Part shown: positions 12,980 through 26,041 of the stretch, piece by piece
Position numbering within the stretch: position 1 is the stretch's first letter
Layout: each line of letters opens with the position of its first letter
Source of the DNA: Macquaria australasica
Lineage: Eukaryota; Chordata; Actinopteri; Centrarchiformes; Percichthyidae
DNA: 64,000 bases
NCBI GenBank assembly: GCA_005408345.1
Contig: SEMN01000348.1
Location: 186,001-250,000, forward strand
Direction: 5' to 3'
Notes under the pieces: model-generated
Database searches by the model: none
What the model was told of the DNA's origin: nothing
The model's input: the letters and a program-made list of their open reading frames with translations, nothing else
Made by a program: the position numbers and the translations under genes

Positions 12980-14350
12980 CAAAGCAGTGGGAGGCAGACT
13001 GAAGGAATGCCTCTTGCTCCATCTCCAGCTGTGGTCCACCATCTCTCTGAGGAAAAAGCTTCTGAACTGATGTGAAGCGTCACTCAAATTAAACTATGTG
13101 ACGGACAGAGTGAGGACGGAGAGTGACAGAAAATCAATTCTGATGCTTATTTGGCACTTTTTACCCAGCTGAAGCAATGCATTGGATACACAAAAAAAAG
13201 AAGCAAGAAATCATGATGATGTATGTCAATGATTGAATGAATCAGTGTTTATTGTCATAGAACAATGTTATCTTACTGAGGTATCGTTCAGATACAGTCC
13301 AGGCAAACGGATGTGTGAAGTGTTTTTGTTCAAAAAGCACAGTTGTCTTTACTAAAACAAGTCAAACGTATGCGAGTATGTATGCTTAAGGAGAGGTTTA
13401 TGAGGATGTTTAGTATGTTTGCGCTCGAAGACTGTTATATTGGGTGTCACCGGGAGTGTTTGTAGACAGAACACCTGAGCTCTAACAACACTCTTAATAT
13501 TGTACCTGGAGGACAGAATGTGTGCTTTTTATTTCTCAGTCATTATAATCGTGTGTCGAACAAATCCGTAGACTCTGTTGTAAAAGGCAAAAATGTTAAA
13601 GGTGTTTGAAGGCGGTTCGACCTCGTCGCCATTGCTGCCTTGAATGTGTGGACTCGGAAGTGGAAAGTCATTTTCATTGGTCTGATCTGTCCTCCAGAAA
13701 CTCTCTGTCATCTTTTCTGTCTCTGGACATTCAGAACACCTCTGACGATATCGCTGTTCTGTTTGTTTATTTCTTCTTTTTTTTTCTGATAATCTAATAA
13801 TTTATGAGACTCCCAATCTGATTAAATTCTATAATTGCCTTGTATGGGAACTCACTTTTTATTATTAAACCTCTGTTCAAATACAGACTCTATATATGAA
13901 ATATTTTAATATAATAGGATATGGGAAATTTTAACACAGACATAACAAAGCCATTGTGATCTTTTACTCATGCTTATTGATACTTGTATATTGAAAAGAC
14001 TGCATTATATAAAGGTGAAGAATTGCTGATGATTTTAGTATAAACAGTAAGGTGAAATGACGCTAAGAGAATAAAATGTTTGGGAGTTTTTAAATGTAGT
14101 TTTGTGTTTTGGTGGGTGAACAGTGTTTATTCAGTGAAAACGTCGACGACTACAAAACGGACCGTGGACCAATATAGTCAATAGAGCGTGAATTGAAGGT
14201 TTTTGATTTGGTCTGATTTCATACAGTTTGTAATCTATGTATTATATAAGCAAAAAAATGTATTTAGGAACAGACACATGTTTTGGTCTTCATGCACAAT
14301 ATTGTCTTTCATAAGAAAAACTGATAAATAAAAATAGCCTGTGTTTGTAC
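12859..14350 (+). other. sec24a: Probable sec24a 3'UTR
   Basis: Non-coding sequence after the sec24a stop. It contains a (GT)n run at 12942-12978 and AATAAA signals at 14070-14075 and 14327-14332. The second falls immediately before a transposon-like insertion. The extent of the UTR is inferred from these signals only. Confidence 0.5.
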
Positions 14351-14361
14351 AGAGTAAATTG

Positions 14362-14765
14362 CAGAGATGTGGGCTCGAGTCACATGACCTGGGCTTGAGT
14401 AATAAATAGACTTCACAAAATCAACTTGCAACTTGACTTGGACTTTTAACCCCAATGACTTGTGTCCTCACCTGTTCACAAGAGAAGGAAAGTATGGATT
14501 CCCTTAAAAAATTCAAGTTATGACTTTACTTCACTTTGACTTTTGACTTGGCATGACTTGATATCCTCCCCACATTAAAAATTGTCATTAAAATTGTATT
14601 GTCATTATCTCTGTAAATTAACTAACTGTTGCTCTGTTAAATGGCATGAAATTGCATGAAGATGCACATAACCTGTTTAGGACTTTAAACACAAAGTTTA
14701 GGACTTGGACTTGACTCGAGGCTTATACTTTTAATTTGCAAAACAATGGCTTAGTCCTGCCTCTG
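14362..14765. mobile_element. hAT-like non-autonomous DNA transposon fossil with target-site duplication
   Basis: The element runs from CAGAGATGTGG to CCTGCCTCTG, so its ends are imperfect inverted repeats with CAGAG termini. It is flanked by GTAAATTG (14354-14361) and GTAAATTT (14766-14773), an 8-bp target-site duplication with one mismatch, the size expected for hAT elements. The interior is full of GACTTG/ACTCGAG-type repeats on both strands and has no coding capacity. It sits between the sec24a 3' end and camlg. Confidence 0.7.
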
Positions 14766-14773
14766 GTAAATTT

Positions 14774-15700
14774 TGACCCGCAGCAGTTCCAGATGGAGAA
14801 AGAACTGATGCATCGATACAGTTTTTGATGTTTATAACAATCAGTATTGTCCCACCCCTATCTGCCAACACCATGCGTATATTTTTAAATCTTAGTACGT
14901 GCAAAACAGAGTCAATTTTGAGGACAATGATACTTTTATACTTTTACTTTATTACGTATACTTTTAACTTGCGTTTTATGAAGTGACATATTTCTGGGAA
15001 AGTAATTACTGTATTAAAAATGCAAAGACTACATCTCGTCAGATTTCAGCAATAAAAATTATATTTGAACAATCTGACGGTACTTTTTAAAGCTGAGTAA
15101 GTATCGAAATTGTTGCTATTTGTAACAATTAAAGGCCGGTAAAATGTTTGTTATGAATTCTGCTTTTATATCCAAAGGGCAGGATTAAATTGTGTCTTAT
15201 CAAACTGAAACAATGTCAACTTCACTTTCATGTGACCTTTAAAAATCTGGCTGCATTTCATTCATATATATATTCTACTGCAAGATGAGGTGAATCCAGC
15301 AAAGCAATGCAGTAGTTTTATTTCTGATTGTATACATTATTATCTCTCATTTGCTTTCTTTAAAACTGAAGCAGGACTGTAGGAAACTGTGGTGGGCATT
15401 TCTTGGTGTTTTTAGAAAGTAAATGATTCATCGATTATTTAAGAAAACAATTGGATTCATTGGAAATCAAAATAATCCATCAGTTGCACCTCTAATTATG
15501 ACTGCGTGTTCTATAAAACAATAATAACAATAAAGGCTTATCTTATCTTATCTCTTATAATGTTACATCTGGCAAATGGCATATGCCTGTTTTTGGTGCT
15601 GGCCCCAGGCGTGATCCTCCATCAAGCCTGGGGTCCCCTGCTTATTTAGACTTTGTTTGTTTTCTTGAGATTTCAGGTACATTGGAAGCGTACAACCAGA
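14774..15700. other. Intergenic sec24a-camlg, repeat remnants
   Basis: AT-rich non-coding DNA. At about 15420-15495 there is a fragment of the 'cgattatt...gttgca' fish repeat family also found in the camlg and txndc15 introns. At about 15525-15555 a 3'-tail-like run (aataaaggcttatcttatcttatc) resembles the end of a non-LTR retroelement. No gene is seen. Confidence 0.5.
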
Positions 15701-15771
15701 CCCTCTGGTTTCCTGCAAGTCAGCGTGGAGGGCCGTGAAACCGCCTCTCACCGCTTTGTGACGCTCGGTGG

Positions 15772-15779
15772 TGACGTCA
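15772..15779. promoter_or_regulatory. camlg: Palindromic CRE in the camlg promoter
   Basis: TGACGTCA, a full CREB/ATF palindrome, lies 137 bases upstream of the camlg ATG in a GC- and CpG-rich stretch (about 15740-15915) that looks like a TATA-less promoter. The transcription start is not determined. Confidence 0.55.
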
Positions 15780-15915
15780 TCACTGCGCGGCCGCCCCGTC
15801 GGTCATGTTTACCGTTCAGCTCAGTGACCCGAGGCTTTCCTGTCGCCGACGCTGATGTGCGGTGGTGCGTACGCGTCGTGAACATACCGTGCAGCCGACG
15901 CTCGTTTATTTCGAC

Positions 15916-18705
15916 ATGGAGTCCGGGGAGGCCAGCGAGGAGAAGAGAGGCTCTGTGTCGGCGGCGCAGAGGCGGGCAGAGATCCGGAGGAGGAAGCTGC
16001 TCATGAACTCGGAGGACAGGATGAACAGGATCGTGGGCTACACCAAGAACGAGCCTGAAAACAACGGTACGCCGCGGTGACCGCCGCGGTCCTTGTTGTC
16101 GCGACTACCGCCTGCTTTCGTCTCGCTGCCGCTGTGGGAACTAGAGTCAGCAGAACCACCATTTCAGTGTTTATATCCAGTTAAATGGATGAATAGAAAC
16201 ACGGGAGACGCGTCGTCCCGGTCTGGGATTCGAACCAGCAGCTGCCTGGTCTCACTGTAACTCTGCGGACTCGAGGTGGCGCTGTTGAGTTGAAACAATT
16301 AGCCGATTTATAGATTAGTCATCGACAGAAAAAATTAATCGCAAATATTTTTAATTGTTGGATCAACCACCTTTTTTTTTTTTTTTTTTTTAAAGCTAAA
16401 TTGCCAAAAGTGATCTGGGTCCAGCTTCTTAAATGTTGTCAGTGAGGATATTTGGTGGTTTCTATGACAGCAAATGTAACATCTTTTGGATTTTGAGAAA
16501 TCTTTATGGTCATATTTCACTATTCTTCTCGCTTTTTTTTTTTAAAAACAAATGATTCATTAGTTCATCAAGAAAACAATCGGTAGATCGGTCAATATGA
16601 AAAAACAAATGGCTGGATGGATTCAGTCTCTTTGTCAGTGTGATGATACACCTGTAGCTCATAACATAATCTCAAATTGAGCCAACTAATACTGGAACGT
16701 GAGCCCGATATAATAATAATAGTCTAATAATCTATAAAATAGTGAAAAATTGCCTCACACAAGTGTCAAAAATTTTCAGACATTCAAATTGCTTGTTTGG
16801 TCTTCCCAACAGTTCAAAACATAAAGATATTCATTGTACAATGATATGAAACGGGGAAAAGCAGCAAATTGTTACATTTGAGAGACTGGAACCAGATAAT
16901 GTTGTCTGATGTCACTGATGTGGTCTTACATCCTCAGCTGGAGCGTCCCGGCGTCCCACAGAACCCCGCTTCCACCTCGATCTCGACAGGACAGAGCCGT
17001 GGTCGTCATCCTCATCTTCCCCGAGACCGTCTCCCTTCCTGCCAGAGGCTTCGGGGCTCGGCAGCCGCTCCCACAGCTCCACCCCGGAGAGGAGGGGCTC
17101 ACCCCTGCCAGGCTGCAGTGAGCCACACGGAGGATCTCTGGAAGATGACATCGGAGGGGTCCGACAGAGACCGAGGGGGGAGCGGGCATCAGACGACCTC
17201 AGCAGCTCCCCACGTCGAGGCCTCCAGAAGTACCTGTCCCGTTTTGACGATGCCATGAAACTGCGGTGTCAGCTGGCCAATGAGAAGCCGGCCCAGGACG
17301 GAGAGTCTGACTCAGAGGAGTTTGATCCCTTCAGAATCTTCAGGCTCATCGGCAGCGTCCTCCTCGCCGTTTTCGTTAGGGTTTTTGTCTGCAAGTATTT
17401 GGTGAGTCTGCTCGCTGTGACAACTGTGAGATTGGCCCATTGCTCATTTCACATGTTAACCAGTGAGAAGGTAGGCACTAAAGTCACCCATGGGCATCTG
17501 ATGGATCGTTCACAAGGTTTAGTGACAGTACGTGAGTAGCATTATCCAAGTAAGACAAGTGACCAATCACAAATAAAATGTTGGCAATGTTCATTTGTGA
17601 AATGACAAATTCTTACATTTAAAACATATTTAAAGCCTCTATGTGTGGGATTGGAAATGTTGACTCCTAGCAGTAAGCGTTTAGTACTGGAGCAAACGAG
17701 CTGAGTTTGTCTATATTATCCTCTGCCACCAGGTAAGCTAACCGAAAACTTTGTGTACTCCTTAAAAATACACCAGTACCGTGTTTTCACTTCCAGTCTT
17801 ATATTATCTCTGAGCACTTACTCTTACTTAACAGGACAGACATAGATTACAGTTTTTAGTCATTACATGAAAATAAGAGATCCTTTCAGGTGTGATAATG
17901 GCAGAAAATTGCTTTTTGCATGAGTTCATTTTGTGGGAATGTCGCGTATCAGCCCACATTTAATAATTTTGCATCTGACTACCAGAAACATGATATTATT
18001 GTGATAATGTGACACTCATATTTTGTCATTCTAGTCAATATTTGCTCCATTTCTGACCCTCGAACTGGCCTACATGGGGTTGTCCAAATACTTTCCAAAG
18101 GTGAGTTTGCGCTAGATATTTTCTGAACCCTTTACCATTGTTATACATACAAATTTAACATGTATGCAGACAGTGTAATTTAGATCGTCACTGGCCCTAG
18201 CTAGCTGTTCGCCCCTCCTTCCAGTCTCTGTGCCAAGCTAAGCCAAAACATTGAACAAGTAAAAATGCACGTTTTATTAGCTTTTCTAACATTTTATTGA
18301 CTAAACAATTGGTTGATTATCCATCCATCCATCCATTGTCTATACCGCTTATCCTCTTAGAGGGTCGCGGGGGGGCTGGAGCCTATCCCAGCTGACCAAT
18401 TGGTTGATTAACTAGAACAAAATACATAAATTGGATAAATCAATAATGAGAAAACAATCATTAGTTGCAGCCATGCATCACAGTGTCTTTGCGTTATACT
18501 CCTGTTCCTCCAGGTAGAGAAGAAGGCCCAGACCACTGTGCTGACCGCTGCCCTGTTGCTGTCCGGCATCCCCGCTGAGGTCATCAACCGCTCCATGGAC
18601 ACCTACAGGAGGATGGGTGACGTCTTCGCTGACCTCTGCGTTTACTTCTTCACCTTCATCCTCTCGCATGAGATCCTGCTGCTCATTGGCTCAGAGACTC
18701 CCTGA
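15916..18705 (+). CDS. camlg: Calcium signal-modulating cyclophilin ligand (CAML), GET/TRC receptor subunit
   Basis: ER membrane protein that, with GET1/WRB, receives tail-anchored proteins from the TRC40/GET3 ATPase. Exons 15916-16066, 16938-17401, 18035-18100 and 18514-18705 (TGA 18703-18705) give 290 aa, near the usual vertebrate length of about 296. Residues about 18-41 form the conserved basic segment (QRRAEIRRRKLLMNSEDRMN) known in this family to contact TRC40. A Ser/Pro-rich variable linker follows, then YLSRFDDAMKLR. Three hydrophobic segments come next: SVLLAVFVRVFVCKYL, FAPFLTLELAYMGL and VYFFTFILSHEILLLIG. The C-terminus is short. The start was chosen because MESGE opens the family N-terminus; an in-frame ATG with a stop between was not found. 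The gene lies between sec24a and ddx46 as in human. Confidence 0.97.
16290..16600. repeat. Degenerate fish repeat ('gattaatcga...' family) in camlg intron 1
   Basis: Contains cgatttatagattagtcatcgacag near one end and cattagttcatcaagaaaacaatcgg near the other. The internal vocabulary (ccagcttctta, tatgacagcaaatgtaa) is the same as that of the element at 56583-56953, in inverse orientation. A second fragment lies at about 16760-16900, and a third at 18410-18480 ends in 'attagttgcagcc'. Exact borders are uncertain. Confidence 0.45.
18318..18400. repeat. Dispersed repeat: (CCAT)n plus 'tataccgcttatcctcttagagggtcgcgg' module
   Basis: A short CCAT run is followed by 'tgtctataccgcttatcc', 'gagggtcgcgg' and 'gctggagcctatcccagctga'. 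This is a very common fish repeat. A shorter copy of the same module is found at 48607-48656. It lies in camlg intron 3. Confidence 0.75.
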
Positions 18706-21500
18706 TGCACCAGGAGGATCTCAGTAACCCCGCCTCCCCTTTCTTGTTGTCCCCTCCCTCTGTCTCCCATAGCAACAAGGCATGGTCATTTACGTCGGCT
18801 GACATGGGTTTGTTGTTGACAGTCTGGAAGTGAATCCTCGCTGCCTTATGATCAGGGTCGCGCGTCAGGTGGACGAGTGCTCATCAATTCAGCGCTTCAG
18901 GATGCTACTAAGGCTAAGCTACATGTGACCAGAGAGTCCAGTGTTTGTTACAGATCTCCAACTCATTTTTGCTCTGGACTGAGTCTGAGAAACAGAAATA
19001 CAGTATGTGTTTGCTTGTGCGAAGAATGTACAGTGACATTTATCGTGCTAAGTGATATTTATTTGTCATATTCAAGAGTGGACTACAGTACAGTTCATCA
19101 TCAGTCTATCACGTCGTTAAAAGATGTATACCAAATCACACAAAATAATCAAACTGGTGTTCACTGCAATGAACTGTCATTTCCTTTAAATGAAAGTGTC
19201 ATTTCACAGAAGTTTAGGACCATTTGAAAAACGTGTGTTCTGTAATTAGTTTCAAGACTTAAATCTTCTTTTTGTGATCAATCTCAGAGATCTGACAATT
19301 TTGTTCACATATGGGCCTCTTCTCTGCCATATATACGTCAGCTAGCAAGAAAAGTAGAGCCACAGTTTCACAAGGACCTCCAACATGGCTGCGCGGTCAC
19401 CTTATAGCTACAAGGAGTTCATGACGTAAATACAGTCACAGCGCAGCAGCCAGCCTTCATTTTAACACACTAAGGATCTAATTGTAGGAGAAACAGCTGT
19501 GTTATCCATTTAGATCCATCAGAAAGTGTTGGCTACTAAATAAAAACAAAAACGGAGATCCAGAACTGGGAGCACAGTCGTAATATCTTGAGACAGAAGT
19601 AGTACAGAAGGCTGGAGAGGGGAAAAGTACTGATTCATGGCGGATTCGTGAAATTTTTTTCTGGATCACAACAAACTCGAAGCTTGTTTATTTTGAGATC
19701 ACAAAGTGTGAGGAACAGTTACACACATGGCCCTCCAGCCTTCGGTTAGTAAGAGATTAAAAAGATAGTTAGGGTATTTAAAAACATTTTTTGTGGCTTG
19801 AAAAACTAAACTTTTATTGATGAAGCACCAGTAGTCAGTTCCTGATGACTTTAATTGAACTTGAACTCTCCTTTAATTGGTGGATATGAATCATATGTGT
19901 TTGTGTTGTGACAGATTTCCTCATAGGCATTGCTATAAGTTTTATTTTCTGTTGCTGATCTGTCATCCCGTGTCCCTGAAGGGTCCACCTGTGTTATAAA
20001 CAAGTTTTTTCTTCCTTCGTATAAGTTGTGAAGACCGAAGAAGCATTTAGTCCTTAAACGTAGAGTGTATTATTTTGCACGGCTACAAGCTTAGTAAACT
20101 TCATACAGTATATGTACGTAATGAAAAGTGTGATTGATGGGAATGTTTTACTGGAAAGCACTGTCACTGCACATTAATGTGAGGCAGTGGGAGTTTGTAC
20201 GCTTATTTGAGCTTAGTAATTCTGGTGCTGTGTCCTGCTTCATACATACTTAATATATACTCTCTTCGTCTGTGCTGTTATGTCCTCTCTCCATACTTTT
20301 GATTTCATCCAAATTAATTTATTAGTGTGAATATTTTTTTATTCATGTAAATGAATTGATGTGATTTATCCTACGACTTGTCTGACCTACTTGATTGTTT
20401 TTGATAAGGTTTACAGAATAACTTTTTAATGGCTCATACGGTATCTTGCATATTTGAACTTCAGTAACAAATTTAGTGTTGACATGATGTAAACAGTCTC
20501 TGCTTAAAAACATATACAGGAGTCAATAACCGGACAGTTCATACCAAATAAATACTACTTGTGTGACATAATCTACATGTTTTGACTCTCACGTTCATTT
20601 ATTTTATGTATTGGGTTATGTAAAAGGACAGTGCACGTTAACAAACATTGCTGAAAACCTACTTTCCTCTGACAATTTGCTTGTAGGCAATCCTTTAGAA
20701 AAGCCTTTAGTTGTAAATACGTTTAAAATTTTATTTGACTAGTTCTGAAGTTGAGGTTTGTTAGGGCTACCAGCAAAATGAAGAATACTTTCACTATATT
20801 TCAATTCATTATATTATCATATATATTCAAAAATGATCCCAGTTAGAATTTAGAGGCAATAATTCAACATTATCATTTCACATGTTGAAGCGTTTTGTCT
20901 GATGAAATGCAGGCCAGTGAAATATTTGATTCTAATATACAGTATGTAATTTTGCATACATTTTACGTATCAAGATATATATATCAATATTGGAAAAATA
21001 TTCCTTAATTCTTCGACCATATTGCCCAGACATATTTAGAGGAAGACAGACGTGTTAGGTTTCACTGTAATCATTCTTTTCCTTTTCTTTTTTTTTAATT
21101 GAGGGAAATGTAGGATTTACAGCTGATAAAAGCAAACAGTATACAAACATTATGTTAACAAAGGCCTTTAAAAGCAAGCAATATGAAAGTACATTAAGAA
21201 AAAGAAACATATGTTCCAGAGACAAAACAATAATTAAAAAAAAAAACAATCACAAGATGAGATAAATTATTGAGCTGGTATATAAACGTATAATAAAATA
21301 CCAGAGTAATAGACCAAGTTGTCTTCCCCCTGTTAATTCTCCAAATGTCTTAGTCATCACAGCAGCAGAGTAAAAAGTATTTCCCTCTGATATTTGATAG
21401 AGAGTACTATAAGAATAAAAAGAATACTTAAGTAAGTTCCAGTACTGCCCACCTCTGCAAGATCCTATTAAAAAGAGGTCTGCGGTCCTAATGTGTTTCT
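18706..21500 (+). other. camlg 3'UTR and intergenic sequence
   Basis: No coding signal. Possible poly(A) signals are AATAAA at 19539-19544 and 20547-20552; the second would give a 3'UTR of about 1.8 kb. The segment 19300-19700 has a base composition and motif style suggesting an old repeat, but I could not identify it. 20800-21500 is very AT-rich. Confidence 0.4.
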
Positions 21501-21539
21501 ACTCGTCTTCTTATATGTGAAACTACACTCAGGCTTCGG

Positions 21540-21735
21540 TGCATTTATTGTAGCCGCCGTTCTGACCTCCCACCGCGGGGCGGCGCACCACGCTGTTCGC
21601 CCGACGTGTTTGTGTCGCAGTTTTTTTTCCTTTTTCTTTTTACGTGCAGGTTCAAAGACACAAACAAACGTCCACCGCGCAGGAGTCGTTATTAACTGCG
21701 AACTAAGTTACGAGACGTAACTCGGCGGAGTAGCG
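21540..21735 (+). promoter_or_regulatory. ddx46: CpG-rich promoter and 5'UTR of ddx46
   Basis: The composition switches abruptly from AT-rich DNA to CpG-rich sequence (ccgccgttctgacctcccaccgcggggcggcgc and following bases) directly before the ddx46 ATG. No TATA box is evident. The transcription start is not determined. Confidence 0.5.
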
Positions 21736-24700
21736 ATGGGACGCGAGTCGAGGTATGCCAGAATTATCAGGTCAATCTGGTGTTTTTATTTGCGGTTGAA
21801 TCGGTTGTGACTTAACTCCCGTGGCTGCTAAACTTGCGCTGTTTTAATTTCGATGGCTAATTTCGATTAGCACGCTAGCTGCGACGTCCCGACGTCAAAG
21901 TGTGCACGTTAAACAGTTCGCCTCGTGTGGCCGTTGATCGTGAATTAAAACGTTTTGTGAATGTAACGTCTGTTTTCCGTCAACGGCCAGCTAACTGTCA
22001 GCTTACATGGTTATTGCGCTGTTTGGTCCTCAGACACTACAGGAAACGGTCCGCGTCTCGGGGACGGTCGGGCAGCCGATCTAAGAGTCGCTCCCCGGAC
22101 AAACGCTCCAAGAAGGACGACCGAGACCGAGACCGAAGCAGGAGGGAGCGGTCACGGAGCCGGGACCGCCGCAAGTCCCGGTCCAGGGACAGAAAACGAG
22201 CCAGGTGGGTCAACGCGTGAGCGTTAAAGAGAGAGACTGCAGATGTTTGATGAACCAAACGGTGTAACTTTTAAGCAAACCAGCTGCAACTGATTCAGGT
22301 CTGTTTGTATTTACAGCCTAATAGTACTTGAGGGGGGGGGGTCTCGGTTCTCTTTTTGGTCCACTATAGCACAGATGAGGTTTCAGACCTCAACACACAC
22401 ATGATTAATATAACCCCCGTTACCTCTTTTGCCATGGCCGTACAGTTATTCCGAGTTGTTTAATACCATGAGTTCCTGGAAAGACCGAAGAAGACATGGA
22501 AGATAATGATTTAACTGCAGCACCATCAAAACTAGATTATGGTGCTTGTTGTACCTGTAGTATAATGATACCATGATCAGCCATCACGAGGTTTACTGTT
22601 GGATGGTTTGTTCCAGTTAAAATTGTAAAGGGAAAACCCAAAGTGGATTGGGCCTGTGTCGTGTTCACGTGAACAAATCAGTTTAACCTCAAAACAAATC
22701 ACAATAAAACAACTGCAGTTTATTTTAGGAGGGTCTGGATTTGTTTGCATGTGCTCCAAAATCCATGGTTTCAGTCACTGTTTGAGATCACTTGAGATAA
22801 TGAAATGGACCAAATGTGAAATTGTCTTAAAACATGAAAGAGACCAGTGTTATCTCCCTCTCTTTTGTGTTTTAATGTCATATGTTTTTGCCTTCGCTGT
22901 GCAGGCGGTCCAGGAGCAGAGAGAGGAGGAGGTCCAGAAGCAGAGAGAGGAGGAGGTCGGGCAGCAGGACCCGAGCCCGGAGGTCCCGATCTGGTAGCCC
23001 CAGCAAGAGCAGGAGACCAGATGAAAAGTGAGGCTTCTTAAAAAACATCTTAAGTAACCAAATCCCCGGGAATCATTAAGTATAATTTGTAAACGAATGC
23101 ATCTTTTTGGTGCAGCTTTCATATTTTATCAGCACACAGGGTTTTGTATGTCAAAACAGCTCTGCATAGGGCCAGATACTGTATTCGTACAGATACTACA
23201 CAGTTACAAAAACTGATGGACACAGCTCCCCAATTCTGACGTCAAAAAGGTGTGGGGGGAGGTGGTTTTGTTCAATGTTCTCAGTACCTTTCAAAAATTC
23301 ATAAGAATACTTTCAACATGCTACTGTTTTTCTTATTCTTATTATATTGTTATCTTCCCCTACAGGTCAAGGAGCAAGGAGAAAGACAACATTGATCCTT
23401 TATCTGAAAAGAAAAAGATTAAAGAGGAGAAAGAGGATGAGAAGGTTGAGGATGTAAGTTCCATATATTCATATGTTCTTGCTAACCTCTAAAAGGTCAC
23501 CACATAGTAGATGCTGAAGTATTTCTGATGTTTCCTCTTCTGCCCATGCAGCAAGACTTTGACCAGAACAAGCTGGAGGAGGAGATGAGGAAGAGGAAGG
23601 AGCGTGTGGAGAAGTGGAGGGAAGAGCAGAGGAAGAAGGCCATCGAAAACATCGGAGAGATCAAGAAAGAGCTGGAGGAGATGAAACAGGGCAAGAAGTG
23701 GAGCCTGGAGGATGACGAGGGTGAGGAAGCACTGTTAAAAATAACCAGCAAATAATTCTGAGTGTTTGATCCCCAATGTGTTGTTTTATTGTAGAGAAAT
23801 CATGATACCTGAATGAGAAAGCTAATTCTGCTAACTCCCAAAAATGTCCCAAAATATCCCCCCTCTCCAAGGATTATTTTAATTGTCAATTGAACCACTG
23901 ATTATTATTTCCCATTACAAGTTGACGTGATCTTTGTTGTTTACTTAGTACAAAAGCAAAGTATAGAATAATATAATTGATTCTACAGCTATTTTAAATA
24001 GTGAAAGTACTTTTAAAGTATACTTTTATGAGCTAACTGATCACATGACCAGTACAGACCTTAGCTTTACCGCTGCTAAGCCTTATAATTGAGTCTTCAT
24101 TTCAGACGATGACGAGGACGTTTCAGCTCCAATGGAGGGAGACGATGACGAAGACGGGGAAGGGAAGGAGGAGCAGAAAGAGAAGGAGATAAAGGAGGAG
24201 AAAAAAGAGGAGGAGGAGATGGAGACTCCCATGGAGCAGCAGGCCGAGGAGGACGACGTGGATCCTCTGGACGCCTACATGGAGGAGGTGAAACAGGAGG
24301 TGAAGAAGTTCAACATGGGAGCCATGAGAGGGAATGATAAGGTGAGTGTGAGGTGAGGAAATACTGCTTCACTTTACCCTGGAGCCAAGTCCTCTGATGT
24401 TTAATGTTGTCAGGGTTATGAAACATTATTTGACGACCACCTCTCGTCATCCTAATGTACTGTTGACACAAAGTGTGTATATATATTTTTTTGTTACAAC
24501 CGAGACAAGTATGATCATAATTGGAGCATAGATCAAACAGAAAAATCTTGTTTAAAAAGTACAGCAAAATATGCAAAAAACAGATCATATTGTCTTTTAA
24601 GCACCAGAAGTACCACAATCTGCTGAGAATTATAAATTAAACAAAATCAATGTAGATAAACTGTGGTTGTTTTGTACTGCAGGGCTGTAGAAGTCCTACA

Positions 24701-26006
24701 TTTTTGTGTTATCCACACACTGCAGATGAACCATTAGCATTGGCTGTAAAAACAGCATTTTTAGTTAGTCAGTTGTCAGCGTCAGTTTGTTTAGACTAGT
24801 GTTAGACTAGGTGTCGTCTTTTTTTTATTTCTCCGTTTTGCCAGATGATATGCATGTCTTTTTCCATCTTCAACAGAAAGGAGCAATGACGGTAACCAAA
24901 GTGGTGACAGTTGTTAAAACTAAGAAAGGACCTCACACTCACAAGAAGAAGGGTGAGCTGATGGAGAATGACCAGGATGCTATGGAAGTGAGTTATTTTT
25001 TCTTTTTTAAACCCTTATCAATATTTTGTATGTGAAGCAGGTCACACGTTCACATGCAAAGTTCAATATTGATAGCTTTTCTTTCATCAAGTGCTCCTTT
25101 TTCCCGAAGCAACATTATTCTTCTTCCAGATTTAAATTGTGTAACCATCAAACAATATTTTAGTTTTCCTGGTGTTTCATGAATGAAATACAGATCCTGA
25201 TTTCGACTCTCATAAGGCAAAAGGCTTGACAATGTCATCAGGTACCCCCGATGGAACTGCTTATGATCCAAAATGATGTGTTTGATAGTACTCATCAGAG
25301 GAGGAGGAGGTGGATCTGCAGACGGCTCTGACGGGTTTCCAGACCAAACAGAGGAAGGTCCTAGAGCCTGTTGACCACGGGAAGATCCAGTACGAGTCGT
25401 ACCGGAAAAACTTCTATGTGGAGGTCCCTGAGCTTACCAGGATGTCTCCAGAAGGTCGGTAAACTGAACACGGGAGATTGAGACTTCAGTTACAATTAGA
25501 TCTTATCCCACCGCTGAGATTTTTAATACAAAAAATGTCATATATCCCCTACCACTGTACACTCATGAACCTTTCAGAGTATTGAAAGAGGCCAAGTAAT
25601 AAAAAATGTCAAGTATTAAAATTTTAATTTAAGTTAAATGCTTGATCAAATTCTTGGGCTTGTTTACCCACTCTTTGATCAGATATTCAGATCAGCCCTC
25701 AGAAAGTGCTGTTTGTCCATATTTTGGGTCAGTACATTTGTTAAATGGATGTTTTATATTGACTCGTTTTTTTTGTCCACCTTAAACACATATCCCTGTT
25801 TTGAAGAGATAGTATTTAATCATTAGTAGCAGAAGCCATCATGCCTGTATATTACTGAGTTTAGCCTTATTGAGCATTGCTGTGATCTGGTCAAGTGAGA
25901 CTATTCTGATAAATAAACCAGTTATCTCAACATAGGTGTGAACCAAAGGTGCAAAATAAACTTCTTTCCAGCAGTTAAACTAACAAATACTGCATGTTTA
26001 TTTATT

Positions 26007-26041
<35 letters not shown>

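Noticed and set aside
16206..16275. Possible tRNA or tRNA-derived SINE (GGATTCGAACC, B-box-like on the minus strand)
   Set aside because: The bases around it do not form a T-arm stem, and no A box or acceptor stem is found at the right distance.
21900..22220. Open frame covering the RS-rich ddx46 exon with its own upstream ATG
   Set aside because: The exon starts at an AG acceptor at 22033, and the conserved MGRES start is encoded by a separate 17-base exon at 21736-21752. The extra codons are intron.
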